Assembly (NCBI GenBank): GCA_002694065.1
Contig: NZKZ01000110.1
Coordinates: 7,694-22,898, forward strand
Source of the DNA: Acidiferrobacter sp.
Lineage (GTDB): Bacteria; Pseudomonadota; Gammaproteobacteria; Arenicellales; UBA868
DNA length: 15,205 bases
Reading direction: 5' to 3'
Position numbers and translations under genes: made by a program. The notes beneath the pieces were generated by a model. That model did not search any database, was not told where the DNA came from, and was given only the letters and a program-made list of their open reading frames with translations. Below, piece by piece: positions 7,206-14,366 of the stretch; positions within the stretch are counted from its first letter, which is position 1, and every line of letters begins with the position of its first letter.

Positions 7206-8711
7206 TCACTGTGAAACCGGGTCCCCAGTGCCCCGGATACGGCACCAGAATCCGACCGCCAGCAGCAACGCCGCCAAAACGCCCATGGGCAGATTGCCAT
7301 ACCGCACAAACGGCGTGATTCCGATCATGGGCTGCACATCGCCGCGCACCACGGTACGGACAAACTGTGGTGCGATTTCATGCACCCGGCCATCGGCATC
7401 AATCAGCGCCGACAACCCGTTGTTGCTCGATCGAATCATCGGGCGGCCCGTTTCAATCGCTCGCGCGCGGGCCATCTGCAACCGCTGGTGCGGCGCCAGG
7501 GAATCTCCGAACCACGCATCTTCGCTGAGATTTGCGAGCAGCTGCACTTGCGGCACAGCTTCGTTGATCACATGGGTAAACGCATCTTCGTAGCAGATAC
7601 TGACCCCGACAGCGTAGCCGCCGAGCTGCATGGGCGGCTGCGTCAATGGCCCCGCCGAGAAATCAGACATCGGAATACTGAGGTAGTCGAGCAGCCATCC
7701 CAGCAGTGCGGCCAGAGGCAGGTATTCGCCAAACGGCACCAGCTGGTGTTTTCGATAAAGCGACCTAGCCTTCCCGATCCCGACCGCCACATTGTAGTAG
7801 GGGGTATCTGGCTCCAACGATTCTCGGGCCAATGCGCCGAGCAGAAAATCGGCTTCGTGATCTTCAAGGCGTGCCAAAAACGCGGGCGCTATTTCATCGA
7901 GGTAGGCGGGCAGTGCAGCCTCGGGCCAGACAATGAGATCCGCTCCAGAGAGCGCCTCGCTCTCATGAAGATAGGCGCTCGCGATATTGCTGGCGTTGTG
8001 GCTCTGCCATTTGTCACTCAGCGAGACATTGTGCTGCACCAGCGCCACATTGAGGGGTTCCCCGGCAGGGGTCACAAACACCGGCAACCGGGCAAGCGCC
8101 GTGCAAACGCATAAGACCAAAAGCACACCGACCGGTAACGCCCTCGCCCAACCCACCCCATGAACAATGGCCACCAGCGCCCCGACAGCAAGCGCAAGCC
8201 AGAGACCAAGACCCAGGGTTCCGATGATCGGGAGCAAGGCAGCCAGAGGCGTATCGACCTGACTGTAACCAAGATAGAGCCAGGGGAAACCGCTCATCAG
8301 ATTGCCGCGAAGCCATTCCCCCAATATCCACAATACCGGCATGACCAGCACGGCGCGCGCGGCGGGACTCCTCGGCCCAAGACGGGCCTGCAAAAATCCG
8401 ATCGCCATCGGGTAAAGCGCCATCAGCGCTGCAAATATCAGCACCGCACCTCCAGCTAAAGGCGCGGGCATGCCGCCGAACTCGCTCAGGCTCACATAAA
8501 TCCAGGAAACCCCGGCCAGCGCCATTCCCAGACCGAAAACAAAACCCTGCAGCGCTGCCTGCCGGGCAGACGCTTTGGCCCAGACCAAAAACAAGACAGC
8601 AACGGTGACCGGTGCGAGCCAGAAGAGATCGAAGGGAGCAAAGGCCAGCGGGTAGGCGAGGCCGGAGAGGGCAGCCGCGGCTATCCGCATCGCGCTGCCG
8701 GGAAAACCCAT
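7206..8711 (-). CDS. lnt: Apolipoprotein N-acyltransferase
   Basis: This 501-residue inner-membrane enzyme adds the third acyl chain to the N-terminal cysteine of lipoproteins, the last step of lipoprotein maturation before Lol sorting. The N-terminal third is a run of hydrophobic segments (about 9-205) with the conserved GEWLRG (131-136) and GFPWLYLGYSQ (141-151) motifs. A nitrilase-like periplasmic domain follows. It holds the catalytic triad Glu264 (WPEAALP), Lys321 (YRKHQLVPFGEY) and Cys373 (SICYED), with the accessory Glu329 also present. A final membrane helix lies about 473-490. The ATG (8709-8711) is 4 bp after the corC stop, with a GGAG ribosome binding site about 7 nt upstream. The corC-lnt neighbourhood is the canonical one. 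Confidence 0.97.
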   Translation of the reverse strand: MGFPGSAMRIAAAALSGLAYPLAFAPFDLFWLAPVTVAVLFLVWAKASARQAALQGFVFGLGMALAGVSWIYVSLSEFGGMPAPLAGGAVLIFAALMALYPMAIGFLQARLGPRSPAARAVLVMPVLWILGEWLRGNLMSGFPWLYLGYSQVDTPLAALLPIIGTLGLGLWLALAVGALVAIVHGVGWARALPVGVLLVLCVCTALARLPVFVTPAGEPLNVALVQHNVSLSDKWQSHNASNIASAYLHESEALSGADLIVWPEAALPAYLDEIAPAFLARLEDHEADFLLGALARESLEPDTPYYNVAVGIGKARSLYRKHQLVPFGEYLPLAALLGWLLDYLSIPMSDFSAGPLTQPPMQLGGYAVGVSICYEDAFTHVINEAVPQVQLLANLSEDAWFGDSLAPHQRLQMARARAIETGRPMIRSSNNGLSALIDADGRVHEIAPQFVRTVVRGDVQPMIGITPFVRYGNLPMGVLAALLLAVGFWCRIRGTGDPVSQ

Positions 8712-8715
8712 GGGG

Positions 8716-9582
8716 CTACTCCGCCGGGGACTCGTCAGCCGGGGAAAGCGTGATACGCAAAAGGCGTGGCCGGCGGCTGTCTGCGCTCAATACCTCGGCC
8801 GTAAACTGATCAAACGTGATCGTTTCTCCCCGCCGCGGCACATGACCCAGGGCGCCGGTGACGAGCCCGCCCATGGTGTCGTACTCCAACGGATCAAGTT
8901 CAACACCGTAAATCTGGTTGAAGCTCTCCACCGGAAGCATAGCCTTGATCACACAAAAATCCGAGCCGCGTCTAAGCACCATGCCGGCGGCACCATCGAT
9001 ATCGTGCTCGTCCTCAATATTGCCGACGATCTGCTCAAGCACATCCTCAATGGTGATGAGACCCACAACACTGCCGTATTCATTGACGACGATCGCCATA
9101 TGGTTGCGACTGTCACGAAACTCCTGAAGCAAGACATTGAGGCGCTTGCTCTCAGGGATAAACACGGCCGGTCGCAGGAGGGCCGCCCAGGGCAGCCCAT
9201 GTCCTTCACTTTGCTGCTGGCGATGCAAAAGATCCTTCGCCAACAGGATCCCGACCACGCCATCCTTGTCACCATCGGTGACGGGGAAACGTGAGTGGGC
9301 TGACTCGGTAATCACCGGCAGCACTTCCTCAAGCGTCTGCTCTACATCGACCGTCACCATCTGACCGCGGGAGACCATGACCTGCTCGACTTGCAGGTCC
9401 GAGACTTCGATTACCCGGCGCATCATCTGCAGGGTGTCCTCGTCGATCAGGTCCGCGTCGCGAGCGACTCCCATGGTCGAAAAAAGGTGTTCACGGGTGT
9501 GTGGAATGCCGCGCAGCCGATAGCGGATCTCCTGCCACCAGCCGGGGCGCAAAAACGCGCTGCGTTTTTTTTCGTCTTGCAT
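8716..9582 (-). CDS. corC: CorC/YbeX-type CBS-domain protein (magnesium/cobalt efflux or stress factor)
   Basis: This soluble 288-residue protein has two CBS domains (about 63-125, with VMVSRGQM, and 135-190, with VVNEYGSVVGLITIEDVLEQIVG in two parts) and a C-terminal CorC_HlyC domain (about 205-282, including TMGGLV and GHVPRRGE). It lacks the DUF21 membrane domain of the larger HlyC/CorC transporters, which fits CorC/YbeX. The family was linked to CorA-dependent Mg/Co efflux in Salmonella, and YbeX to ribosome metabolism in E. coli; CBS pairs usually bind adenine nucleotides. The ATG (9580-9582) lies 8 bp past the ybeY stop, without a clear Shine-Dalgarno sequence. Its place between ybeY and lnt is conserved. 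Confidence 0.93.
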   Translation of the reverse strand: MQDEKKRSAFLRPGWWQEIRYRLRGIPHTREHLFSTMGVARDADLIDEDTLQMMRRVIEVSDLQVEQVMVSRGQMVTVDVEQTLEEVLPVITESAHSRFPVTDGDKDGVVGILLAKDLLHRQQQSEGHGLPWAALLRPAVFIPESKRLNVLLQEFRDSRNHMAIVVNEYGSVVGLITIEDVLEQIVGNIEDEHDIDGAAGMVLRRGSDFCVIKAMLPVESFNQIYGVELDPLEYDTMGGLVTGALGHVPRRGETITFDQFTAEVLSADSRRPRLLRITLSPADESPAE

Positions 9583-9590
9583 GGCGGGAA

Positions 9591-10055
9591 TCAGACAGGC
9601 TGGTAGGGATCTTTGACCCCAAGCGTCGCGAGCACCTCGGTCTCAAGTTGCTCCATGGCGGCCGCCTCGGCATCACTCTTGTGATCATGGCCATGCAGGT
9701 GCAGCACCCCATGCACAACAAGGTGCGCAAAGTGATCCTCAAGTGTCTTGCCCTGGGTAGTTGCCTCACGCTCGACCACGGGCGGGCAGATCACGATATC
9801 TCCCAGGGGATGTGCTTCCTGAGGCACGCCGGGTAACGCCTCGACGGGAAAGGAGAGCACGTTGGTAGATCCACAGCGATCACGAAAGCGTGTATTGAGT
9901 GCCGTCATTTCAGTCTCGTCGACTGTGCGAACCGTCAGGCAGGCATCCTGGTCACGAAGCGCCGCCAGCGCTGCGCCTGCCCAGAGCCGGACCTGCTCAG
10001 CGGTGGGTTCTGCACCATAGCCGCTTGCCAACTGCACCTCAATCAACGCTTCCAC
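9591..10055 (-). CDS. ybeY: rRNA maturation endoribonuclease YbeY
   Basis: This 154-residue metalloprotein belongs to the UPF0054/YbeY family, needed for 16S rRNA 3'-end maturation and 70S ribosome quality control. The zinc site HGVLHLHGHDH (115-125) supplies His115, His119 and His125, the H-x3-H-x5-H signature. The upstream NTRFRDRCGSTNVLSFP motif (54-70), with conserved Arg58, and GDIVIC (85-90) are also typical. The start is GTG at 10053-10055, directly abutting the phoH stop (TGAGTG). This, with the AGAGGG stretch upstream inside phoH, suggests translational coupling. The usual Tyr of the GYDH motif is replaced by His123, a mild variation. Confidence 0.96.
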   Translation of the reverse strand: MEALIEVQLASGYGAEPTAEQVRLWAGAALAALRDQDACLTVRTVDETEMTALNTRFRDRCGSTNVLSFPVEALPGVPQEAHPLGDIVICPPVVEREATTQGKTLEDHFAHLVVHGVLHLHGHDHKSDAEAAAMEQLETEVLATLGVKDPYQPV

Positions 10056-11024
10056 TCAGGCTGACCGACCCTCTTTCTCGTATGCTTCGATCACACGCTG
10101 CACCAGCGGGTGACGAACCACATCCTGAGGGGTAAAGCGGGTCACACTGAGACCCTTTACGGAAGACAGCAACTCCACGGCATGGACCAGTCCTGACCGG
10201 GTTTGACCCGGAAGATCGACCTGTGAGGGGTCGCCGGTAATAACCGCCCGGGATCCGAATCCCAGACGGGTGAGAAACATCTTCATCTGCGATTCAGTGG
10301 TGTTCTGCGCTTCATCGAGAATCACGAAGGCATGGCTGAGTGTTCGCCCGCGCATGTAGGCAAGCGGAGCGAGTTCTATAACGTGTCGCTCCATCAGGCG
10401 ACCGACCCGCTCAAAGCCCAGCATCTCATAGAGGGCGTCATACAGGGGTCGCAGGTACGGGTCGACTTTCTGCCCGATGTCTCCGGGCAAAAAGCCCAAT
10501 CGCTCACCTGCTTCAACTGCCGGACGAACCAGCACGATCCGATCGACCGTCTCCTCCGCCAGGGCCTGCACCGCGCAAGCCACCGCCAGATACGTCTTGC
10601 CGGTCCCGGCGGGTCCCACGCCGAAATTGATATCGTGTCTCAGGATATTGCCGAGATAGCGCTTCTGATTGAGGCTCTTGCCCCGAATCATGGCTTTACG
10701 TACCCGAATGACCACATCATCCGGCTCGTCCTGATTGCTCTTTGCTTCTGCAGGGATCTCGCTAATGGCGACCTGAACCCGGTCGGGACTCAAGGGGGCA
10801 CCTTTGCCGCTATCCTCGTAGAGGGCGCAAAGAACATCCTGCGCATGCCGAACATCCTGATCGCGGCCATCGACACAAAAAAGATGACCCCGATGGGAGA
10901 TACGTACGCCAAGACCCTCTTCCACCTGTTTGAGGTGAGCATTGTGCTCTCCACACAGGTCGGCCAGGCGCTGATTGTCCTCGGGATCGAGAAGAAAGGT
11001 GACGGGTTGGGTGGGGTTATTCAA
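10056..11024 (-). CDS. ybeZ: PhoH-like ATPase (YbeZ)
   Basis: This 322-residue cytoplasmic P-loop ATPase is of the PhoH/YbeZ type, a group thought to act as an RNA helicase-like partner of YbeY in rRNA processing. An N-terminal segment (about 1-80) contains a KH-like nucleic-acid-binding region. The ATPase domain has Walker A GPAGTGKT (137-144), Walker B VILDEAQN (234-241) and the sensor-like TGDPSQVDL (263-271). VRPAVEAGERLGFLPGD (166-182) is a further hallmark. The start appears to be TTG at 11022-11024, overlapping the miaB stop in a TTGA junction. No ATG or GTG is available nearby in frame upstream, and GGAG is about 13 nt away. It is followed without a gap by ybeY. phoH is an alternative symbol. 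Confidence 0.94.
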   Translation of the reverse strand: MNNPTQPVTFLLDPEDNQRLADLCGEHNAHLKQVEEGLGVRISHRGHLFCVDGRDQDVRHAQDVLCALYEDSGKGAPLSPDRVQVAISEIPAEAKSNQDEPDDVVIRVRKAMIRGKSLNQKRYLGNILRHDINFGVGPAGTGKTYLAVACAVQALAEETVDRIVLVRPAVEAGERLGFLPGDIGQKVDPYLRPLYDALYEMLGFERVGRLMERHVIELAPLAYMRGRTLSHAFVILDEAQNTTESQMKMFLTRLGFGSRAVITGDPSQVDLPGQTRSGLVHAVELLSSVKGLSVTRFTPQDVVRHPLVQRVIEAYEKEGRSA

Positions 11025-12406
11025 TCCAGTACTGATGCTCCAAGCGAAGCCGGGGTCATCATAACAGAAGTTGAGGCGACGCCTCCAACCACCTGAGCCC
11101 GCAAAGAATTGGGCAGGGCTTCTGTAATGTGGACGTCGACAAAATCCCCGATCGAGACATCATCCCCCACAAAATTGACGACACGATTATTTTCAGTGCG
11201 TCCGCTGAGATGCCCCGCGTTCTTGCGAGAGACACCATCTACAAGAATACGCTGGGTTGTGCCAACCATGCTCGAACTGATCGCACTTGCCTGGCTGTCG
11301 ATCAGGGCCTGGAGGCGCGACAGCCGCTCACGTTTTTCTTCCATTGGCACATCGTCCGCCAGCGCGGCCGCCGGGGTACCCGGCCGGGCGCTGTAAATAA
11401 AACTGAACGAATGATCAAAGCCTACCCGCTCGATCAAGTTCATCGTTGCATTGAAGTCCTCGGCCGACTCTCCGGGAAACCCGACGATGAAATCTGACGA
11501 GAGACTGATATCAGGCCGCGCGTCGAGCAAGTCCGCAATGATCGCTTCGTAGTCGGCTACCCGGTATCGTCGCTTCATCGCTGACAAAATGCGGTCCGAA
11601 CCACTTTGCACAGGCAAGTGGAGATGACTGACAAGCTCCGGGATGTGCCGATACGCGTCAATCAGCGCATCTGTGAAATCGATGGGATGTGAGGTGGTAT
11701 ATCGCAACCGGTCGATACCCTCTACCGCGGCCGCGTACGCCAATAACTCAGCGAAATCGAGTGTGCCCCCGCCATGACGTGCGCCGGCATACGCGTTGAC
11801 ATTCTGACCAAGCAAGGTCACTTCACGAACCCCCTGCTCCGCAAGTTCGACAATCTCTGTGATGACCTCGTCAAAGGGCCGGCTGAATTCCTCACCGCGT
11901 GTGTAGGGTACGACGCAGAAGGTGCAGTACTTGCTACAGCCTTCCATGATCGAGACATAGGCCTTTGGACCCTCACTGCGCGGCGGGACCAGGGCGTCAA
12001 ACTTTTCAATCTCGGGAAAGCTGATATCGATCCGCGGCTGGCGTTCGCTCTGAAGCGCTTTGAGCATCGCCGGCAGCCGATGATAGGTCTGGGGGCCAAA
12101 GACGAGATCGACATAAGGCGCCCGGCGCAGAATCAGATCCCCCTCCTGGCTCGCAACGCATCCGCCGACCCCAATGACAAGATCCGGTCGTTCCTCTTTC
12201 CATTGCCGCCACCGGCCCAACTGGGAAAACACTTTCTCCTGGGCTTTTTCCCGGACCGAGCAGGTGTTGAGGAGCAGCATGTCGGCCTGCTCGGCTTCCT
12301 CTGTCAGCACCATATCGTGTGAGGCTGCCATCAGGTCTGCGATCCGGCTGGAATCGTACTCGTTCATCTGACAGCCGAACGTCTTGATATAAAGTTTGCG
12401 GGGCAT
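11021..12406 (-). CDS. miaB: tRNA-2-methylthio-N6-dimethylallyladenosine synthase
   Basis: This 461-residue radical-SAM methylthiotransferase converts i6A37 to ms2i6A37 in tRNAs reading UNN codons. The N-terminal UPF0004 domain holds the auxiliary-cluster cysteines Cys12 (KTFGCQMNEYDS), Cys49 (LNTCSVREKA) and Cys83 (VGGCVASQ). The radical-SAM triad is Cys157, Cys161 and Cys164 in EGCSKYCTFCVVPYTRG. A TRAM domain spans about 375-440. MiaB is preferred over RimO or MtaB because of the KTFGCQMNEYDS and GCSKYCTFCVVPYTRGEE motifs. I chose the ATG at 12404-12406, which gives the usual MPRKLYIKT start; a GTG immediately upstream (12407-12409) is also possible. There is no strong Shine-Dalgarno sequence. 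It heads the miaB-ybeZ-ybeY-corC-lnt block, 57 bp after the thioesterase gene. Confidence 0.97.
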   Translation of the reverse strand: MPRKLYIKTFGCQMNEYDSSRIADLMAASHDMVLTEEAEQADMLLLNTCSVREKAQEKVFSQLGRWRQWKEERPDLVIGVGGCVASQEGDLILRRAPYVDLVFGPQTYHRLPAMLKALQSERQPRIDISFPEIEKFDALVPPRSEGPKAYVSIMEGCSKYCTFCVVPYTRGEEFSRPFDEVITEIVELAEQGVREVTLLGQNVNAYAGARHGGGTLDFAELLAYAAAVEGIDRLRYTTSHPIDFTDALIDAYRHIPELVSHLHLPVQSGSDRILSAMKRRYRVADYEAIIADLLDARPDISLSSDFIVGFPGESAEDFNATMNLIERVGFDHSFSFIYSARPGTPAAALADDVPMEEKRERLSRLQALIDSQASAISSSMVGTTQRILVDGVSRKNAGHLSGRTENNRVVNFVGDDVSIGDFVDVHITEALPNSLRAQVVGGVASTSVMMTPASLGASVLD

Positions 12407-12463
12407 CACGGTTTCAGGAAAATGCGGCTGAGTCGTTATTGCTGATGGGCCTATTCACGTAAT

Positions 12464-12988
12464 TTAACCATCGGCAGGCGTGCTTGTGGGCAGCAACCGC
12501 GCCTCATCGATCCGGCGGATCACTTTGCTGGCAAGCGCCTGGCGCTCTTTTTCGAAGTGCGCGCGGACCGCCTCCGGCATCGGCACCGACTTGCCCGTAA
12601 CACGATCGATGAATACATGGACAAAAAATCCTGTGGCACTGGGTGCATCGGCTTGTGGTTCAAACACCGCGGTCTCGTAACGCACACTGCTGTTGCCAAG
12701 ATGCGCGATACGCACGCCAATATCTACGTGGCTCGACACCGCCACGGGCTTGAGAAAGGTGCAGCCGTTTTCCGCCGCCAGCGGAATCACCGGATCTGAC
12801 TGCCAATCGAGACCGGTCTCGCGCAACAGCGTCAGGATCCCGGTTTCGAAATAGCGGTAGTACTCAACGTTGTTGACGTGTCCGAGCATGTCATAATCGC
12901 TCCAGCGCGTAATCAAACGCACGTGCAGGGCATAGTCCTCACGTCCCGCGGAGTCAGTCGGTCGACCCGGATTCTTCGGCTTTTCCAT
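12464..12988 (-). CDS. Hotdog-fold acyl-CoA thioesterase (4-hydroxybenzoyl-CoA thioesterase/FcbC-like)
   Basis: This protein of 174 residues carries the motif TRWSDYDMLGHVNNVEYYRYFE (28-48, given with its key residues Asp31, Asp33, His37, Asn39/40 and Glu42). It marks single-domain hotdog thioesterases of the YbgC/FcbC group, which cleave acyl-CoA thioesters. VHVFIDRVTGKSVPMPEAVR, in the C-terminal half (124-143), is the usual last strand and turn. The substrate is unknown. The ATG at 12986-12988 gives a normal family length. The frame stays open for another 342 nt upstream, but that part is antisense to a convincing plus-strand gene and shows no thioesterase homology. Its start is 17 bp from the start of that divergent gene. 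A GGGAG lies about 12 nt upstream, too far for an ideal ribosome binding site. Confidence 0.88.
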   Translation of the reverse strand: MEKPKNPGRPTDSAGREDYALHVRLITRWSDYDMLGHVNNVEYYRYFETGILTLLRETGLDWQSDPVIPLAAENGCTFLKPVAVSSHVDIGVRIAHLGNSSVRYETAVFEPQADAPSATGFFVHVFIDRVTGKSVPMPEAVRAHFEKERQALASKVIRRIDEARLLPTSTPADG

Positions 12989-13005
12989 GATCAGGACACG
13001 CTCCC

Positions 13006-13545
13006 ATGCCCAGCCCGGTCGGACATATCTTGTTTGCCTTCGCGATATCGGGAGTCCCAAAGCCGCGTGACGTACTGACGCAGTGGTGGCCCGTGTTGGT
13101 GCTGCTCGCTGCGATTGCCCCGGATCTCGATTTTCTGCCGGGTATCGTGATCGGTGATCCGAACCGTTTTCATCACGGTCCAACCCACTCGATTGCCGCG
13201 GCCGTGGTTTTTGCCCTCGTGATCGCTTTGATGTTCCGCAGTCTGTCGAAAGCTCGCATTCTTGTCCTCTTCCTGGTGTACGCCGGCCATGTGCTGATCG
13301 ATACCCTGGCGAAGGACCTTGGTGCGCCATACGGCGTGCCGCTTTTCTGGCCGTTCGATTCTCATTACTACATCTCGCCCGTCATACTCTTTAGCAACTT
13401 CAGTCATGGTACACATAATGAGGGTCTTGGCGGCGTGATCCAGGACATCTTCTCCGTACACAACCTGTGGACGGTGGCGATTGAAATGGCGATTCTGGGT
13501 CCGCTGTTGTGGCTGACCGAACGCTATCGGCGCCGGGCCGGCTGA
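13006..13545 (+). CDS. YdjM-family (PF04307) membrane metal-dependent hydrolase
   Basis: This 179-residue integral membrane protein resembles the YdjM/LexA-regulated putative hydrolase family. Conserved polar residues sit at membrane edges: His7 (SPVGH), Asp40 and Asp42 (APDLDFLPG), His56, His57 and His61 (RFHHGPTHS), His95 and Asp99 (GHVLIDTL), and PYGVPLFWPF (108-117). Hydrophobic segments lie about 26-46, 62-78, 84-100 and 155-171. The family is inferred to bind a metal and hydrolyse an unknown substrate, perhaps a lipid; no function is firmly known. The ATG (13006-13008) is preceded by AGGA at 12993-12996 with 9-nt spacing, a good ribosome binding site. It is the only plus-strand gene here. 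I see no LexA box in the 17-bp gap to the thioesterase. Confidence 0.88.
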   Translation: MPSPVGHILFAFAISGVPKPRDVLTQWWPVLVLLAAIAPDLDFLPGIVIGDPNRFHHGPTHSIAAAVVFALVIALMFRSLSKARILVLFLVYAGHVLIDTLAKDLGAPYGVPLFWPFDSHYYISPVILFSNFSHGTHNEGLGGVIQDIFSVHNLWTVAIEMAILGPLLWLTERYRRRAG

Positions 13546-13574
13546 AGGACCCCGTCTGCGGCGGCGGGTCTCAG
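13542..13574. terminator. Possible bidirectional terminator-like dyad between convergent genes
   Basis: CTGA (13542-13545) plus GACCC (13548-13552) pair with GGGTC (13566-13570) plus TCAG (13571-13574), giving a 9-bp stem with a 2-nt bulge and a 13-nt GC-rich loop. The stop codons of both converging genes lie in the stem arms. No T-run follows on either strand, so an intrinsic terminator is only a possibility. Confidence 0.3.
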
Positions 13575-13891
13575 TCCCAACGATCGTCTCTCACCCAGAC
13601 GTCACCGTCTTCGATCTTTACCGGAAATACATGCAGGCCCTCATAAGCGGGGGGCGAAAGCACTTCTCCCGTACGAAGACAGAAACGGGCGCCATGCCGG
13701 GGACATTCGATAGCGCCCTCCACAATACAGCCGCCCGAAATATCGCTGCCGTCATGGGTGCAAAGATCCTCAAGCGCAAAGATATCATCGCCAAGGCGGG
13801 CCAGCACCACCGCATCATCGTCGAGACTGACCGCAAGGGGGGTTTCTGCCTGCACCTCTTCGGCGCGGGCGACGCGGACCCAGTCGCTCAT
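13571..13891 (-). CDS. Small Rieske [2Fe-2S] ferredoxin
   Basis: This 106-residue soluble Rieske protein binds a 2Fe-2S cluster through Cys44-x-His46 (CTH) and Cys63-x2-His66 (CPRH), both followed by the expected Gly-rich loops. It resembles BphF-type ferredoxins that feed electrons to non-heme oxygenases, and the small Rieske proteins found at the end of SUF operons. Two extra cysteines (Cys55, Cys71) are present. The start chosen is ATG at 13889-13891 (MSDWVRVARAEEV), which overlaps the sufT stop by one base (TGATG). A longer version starting at 13945 would run inside sufT. Context implies a role tied to iron-sulfur assembly or simply co-expression; the electron partner is unknown. Confidence 0.93.
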   Translation of the reverse strand: MSDWVRVARAEEVQAETPLAVSLDDDAVVLARLGDDIFALEDLCTHDGSDISGGCIVEGAIECPRHGARFCLRTGEVLSPPAYEGLHVFPVKIEDGDVWVRDDRWD

Positions 13892-14322
13892 CAGAAAATC
13901 CCGAGTTCGAGTCGGGCTGCCTCGCTCATGACTTCCGGACCCCATGGAGGATCCCAGACCAGGTCCACCACAACCTCGCCGACACCCTCAACACCGCGAG
14001 CCGCCATCTCGACTTCTCCCGGCAATGACCCGGCCACTGGGCACATGGGTGAGGTTAAGGTCATATCAATCTTTACCTGGCTTTCTTCGTCGATATCGAC
14101 CCGATAAATAAGGCCAAGATCATAGATATTGAGCGGGATCTCAGGGTCATACACCTCGCGTACCCCGGCAATCACGCGGTCGAGCAGCGTCTCATCAGCT
14201 GATGCTGAGGTGAGGCTGACTGAAGGAGGATTGTCCTGACTCTTGGCGTCTTCAGTTTCACCGCCTGCATCAGGCGCGTCCGGCGAAGCGGGTTCGGGGA
14301 TATCGGATTCGGTGCTGCTCAT
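13891..14322 (-). CDS. sufT: SUF system Fe-S cluster assembly protein SufT (MIP18/DUF59 family)
   Basis: This 143-residue protein has a MIP18-family domain (about 46-143) with the conserved DPEIPLNIYDLGLIY (59-73), LTSPMCPVAGSLP (89-101, conserved Cys94) and WDPPWGPEVMS (123-133). SufT helps maturation or delivery of Fe-S clusters in bacteria with SUF operons. The N-terminal 42 residues are acidic and rich in Pro, Ser and Asp, and are probably disordered; they are not part of the fold. The ATG (14320-14322) is the only sensible start, since no in-frame ATG, GTG or TTG was noticed just before the domain. There is no clear Shine-Dalgarno sequence. It lies 44 bp downstream of sufD and shares a base with the Rieske gene start. 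Confidence 0.93.
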   Translation of the reverse strand: MSSTESDIPEPASPDAPDAGGETEDAKSQDNPPSVSLTSASADETLLDRVIAGVREVYDPEIPLNIYDLGLIYRVDIDEESQVKIDMTLTSPMCPVAGSLPGEVEMAARGVEGVGEVVVDLVWDPPWGPEVMSEAARLELGIF

Positions 14323-14366
14323 TTCAAGGATAGATTCTAGTTATCTGGTTTTAGAAATACGACACA

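Noticed and set aside
7380..8114. Long plus-strand frame opposite lnt
   Set aside because: Frame antisense to a gene with an intact catalytic triad; its translation shows no recognisable domain and reflects GC-rich codon bias.
10332..11096. Plus-strand frame of 254 codons opposite ybeZ
   Set aside because: Antisense shadow of a conserved ATPase gene; no motif, no ribosome binding site, not plausible as a protein.
12989..13330. N-terminal extension of the thioesterase reading frame (open to 13330)
   Set aside because: It is antisense to a well-supported plus-strand gene, has low-complexity arginine/glutamine-rich sequence, and the thioesterase family starts near the ATG at 12988.
13892..13945. 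Longer Rieske protein starting at 13945
   Set aside because: The extra 18 residues lie inside sufT and resemble no Rieske N-terminus; the ATG at 13891 overlaps the sufT stop in a normal coupled arrangement.
13631..14107. Plus-strand frame opposite the Rieske and sufT genes
   Set aside because: Both minus-strand genes have complete, conserved metal-binding motifs, so this is a shadow frame.
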